Source: a bacterium
GTDB lineage: Bacteria > Krumholzibacteriota > Krumholzibacteria > LZORAL124-64-63
DNA: 6,282 nt
Reading direction: 5' to 3'
Assembly: GCA_016873405.1 (NCBI GenBank)
Contig: VGXH01000115.1
Location: 1-6,282, forward strand
Position numbers and translations under genes: made by a program. How positions within the stretch are numbered: position 1 is the first letter of the stretch; each line of letters opens with the position of its first letter. Shown in pieces: positions 5,661 to 6,282 of this stretch. The notes under the pieces were generated by a model. It had not been told where the DNA came from. It worked only from the letters and a program-made list of their open reading frames with translations, and made no database searches.

Positions 5661-6282
5661 GCTGTGCACCGGGGCCGGACGCGCCTCGCTGCGCGCGCGC
5701 TGGGCCAGGCTGGCCGGCTCGGCCGCGAAGCGCACGGCCTCCTCGGCGGTGATGACGCCCTCGGCGATGAGTTGCCCGAGGTGCTGGTCCAGCAGCTGCA
5801 TGCCCTCCTTGCGGGCGGTCGTCATCGCGTTGTTGATCAGGTGGCTCTTCTGCTCGCGGATCAGGTTGCGGATGGCGGGATTGCCAACCAGGATCTCCAG
5901 CGCCGCCACGCGCCCCTTCTTGTCGGCGCGCCGCACCAGCTGCTGCGAGACGACGCCCACGAGCACTTCCGACAGCATGTGCCGGATCTGCGTCTGCTGG
6001 TTGCCGGGGAACGGGTCGACGATGCGGCTGATGGTCTGGGCCGCCGATCGCGTGTGCAGCGTGCCGAGAACCAGCTGCCCCACTTCGCTGGCGGTGAGCG
6101 CCAGCGAGATCGTCTCGAGGTCGCGCATCTCGCCGACCAGGATGACGTTCGGATCCTCGCGCAGCGAGGCGCGCAGCGCCGACGCGAACGACTGGCAATG
6201 CTCGCCCACCTGACGCTGGTTGATCAGGCAGTTGCGGTTCGGGTGGATGAACTCCAGCGGATCCTCGAGCGTGATGATGGGG
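5658..6282 (-). CDS. pilT: PilT type IV pilus retraction ATPase, C-terminal part (5' end outside window)
   Basis: 207 codons of the hexameric cytoplasmic ATPase that drives pilus disassembly for twitching motility and DNA uptake. Its N-terminal PAS-like domain and Walker A lie outside the window; full PilT is usually about 340-370 residues. Numbered from base 6281, the visible motifs are the Asp box IITLEDPLEF (2-11), the conserved CLINQRQVG region, Walker B VILVGEMRD (46-54), the His box GQLVLGTLHT (68-77), and the PilT-diagnostic AIRNLIRE at 136-143 (bases 5853-5876). The last motif is what separates PilT from PilB-type extension ATPases and is known to be needed for retraction. The first His-box position is Gln69 instead of the common His. 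The short Ala-rich tail after about residue 185 is not conserved in my reading. The gene is followed at once by the MshEN/DUF4388 protein. PilU or another PilT paralogue is possible, but the AIRNLIRE match favours PilT. Confidence 0.93.
   Translation of the reverse strand, partial: PIITLEDPLEFIHPNRNCLINQRQVGEHCQSFASALRASLREDPNVILVGEMRDLETISLALTASEVGQLVLGTLHTRSAAQTISRIVDPFPGNQQTQIRHMLSEVLVGVVSQQLVRRADKKGRVAALEILVGNPAIRNLIREQKSHLINNAMTTARKEGMQLLDQHLGQLIAEGVITAEEAVRFAAEPASLAQRARSEARPAPVHS

Noticed and set aside
3701..5752. 683-codon open frame on the plus strand opposite the multidomain gene
   Set aside because: The translation is a Gln/Arg/Ala-rich low-complexity product with no recognisable domain, and it lies antisense to a gene with clear MshEN and DUF4388 domains. 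Long antisense frames are expected at this GC content.
5658..6209. GTG at 6209 as the start of the PilT gene
   Set aside because: The frame stays open to the window edge and encodes conserved PilT residues upstream (Asp box EDPLEF, CLINQRQ), so the GTG is an internal Val codon.

Overview
The window is very GC-rich (roughly 70-75% by eye), densely coding DNA from a diderm (Gram-negative-type) bacterium with retractile type IV pili. The diderm reading rests on a periplasmic MltF-type murein lytic transglycosylase and a predicted outer-membrane beta-barrel protein ending in Phe. The pilus reading rests on the C-terminal part of a PilT retraction ATPase. The combination of GspE/PilB N-terminal (MshEN-like), receiver-like and DUF4388/PATAN modules would suit a deltaproteobacterial/Myxococcota-like lineage or a related GC-rich candidate phylum. 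The sequence alone does not fix the taxon.

Layout. The plus strand, 1-3489, carries three tightly packed genes in the same reading frame: the 3' part of an MltF-like transglycosylase (1-1458), a secreted predicted beta-barrel protein of unknown function (1468-2700, TTG start with a strong AGGAGG site), and a TauE/SafE-family membrane permease (2731-3489). Gaps of 9 and 30 bases suggest one transcript. A 31-base convergent gap (3490-3520) contains half of an imperfect hairpin that may act as a terminator. The minus strand, 6282-3521, carries the C-terminal 207 codons of pilT (5' end outside the window) and then, after a TGA-C-ATG junction, a 711-residue multidomain protein.

The most interesting object is the 711-residue protein. 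Its N-terminus holds two 24-residue motifs (residues 8-31 and 37-60) separated by exactly five residues, the arrangement of the c-di-GMP-binding MshEN domain normally found at the front of PilB/GspE/MshE extension ATPases. Here the module has no ATPase behind it. It is followed by a receiver-like segment, a helical segment resembling a degenerate HD-GYP domain, a second receiver-like segment without an obvious phosphoacceptor Asp, and a C-terminal DUF4388/PATAN-like domain. Because the gene is directly coupled to pilT, the inference is that it is a c-di-GMP-responsive scaffold or adaptor acting on pilus retraction in trans. This is a hypothesis, not something the sequence proves.

No tRNA, rRNA, CRISPR array, insertion sequence or other mobile element was seen. 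The many long overlapping open frames in other phases are GC-driven shadows.
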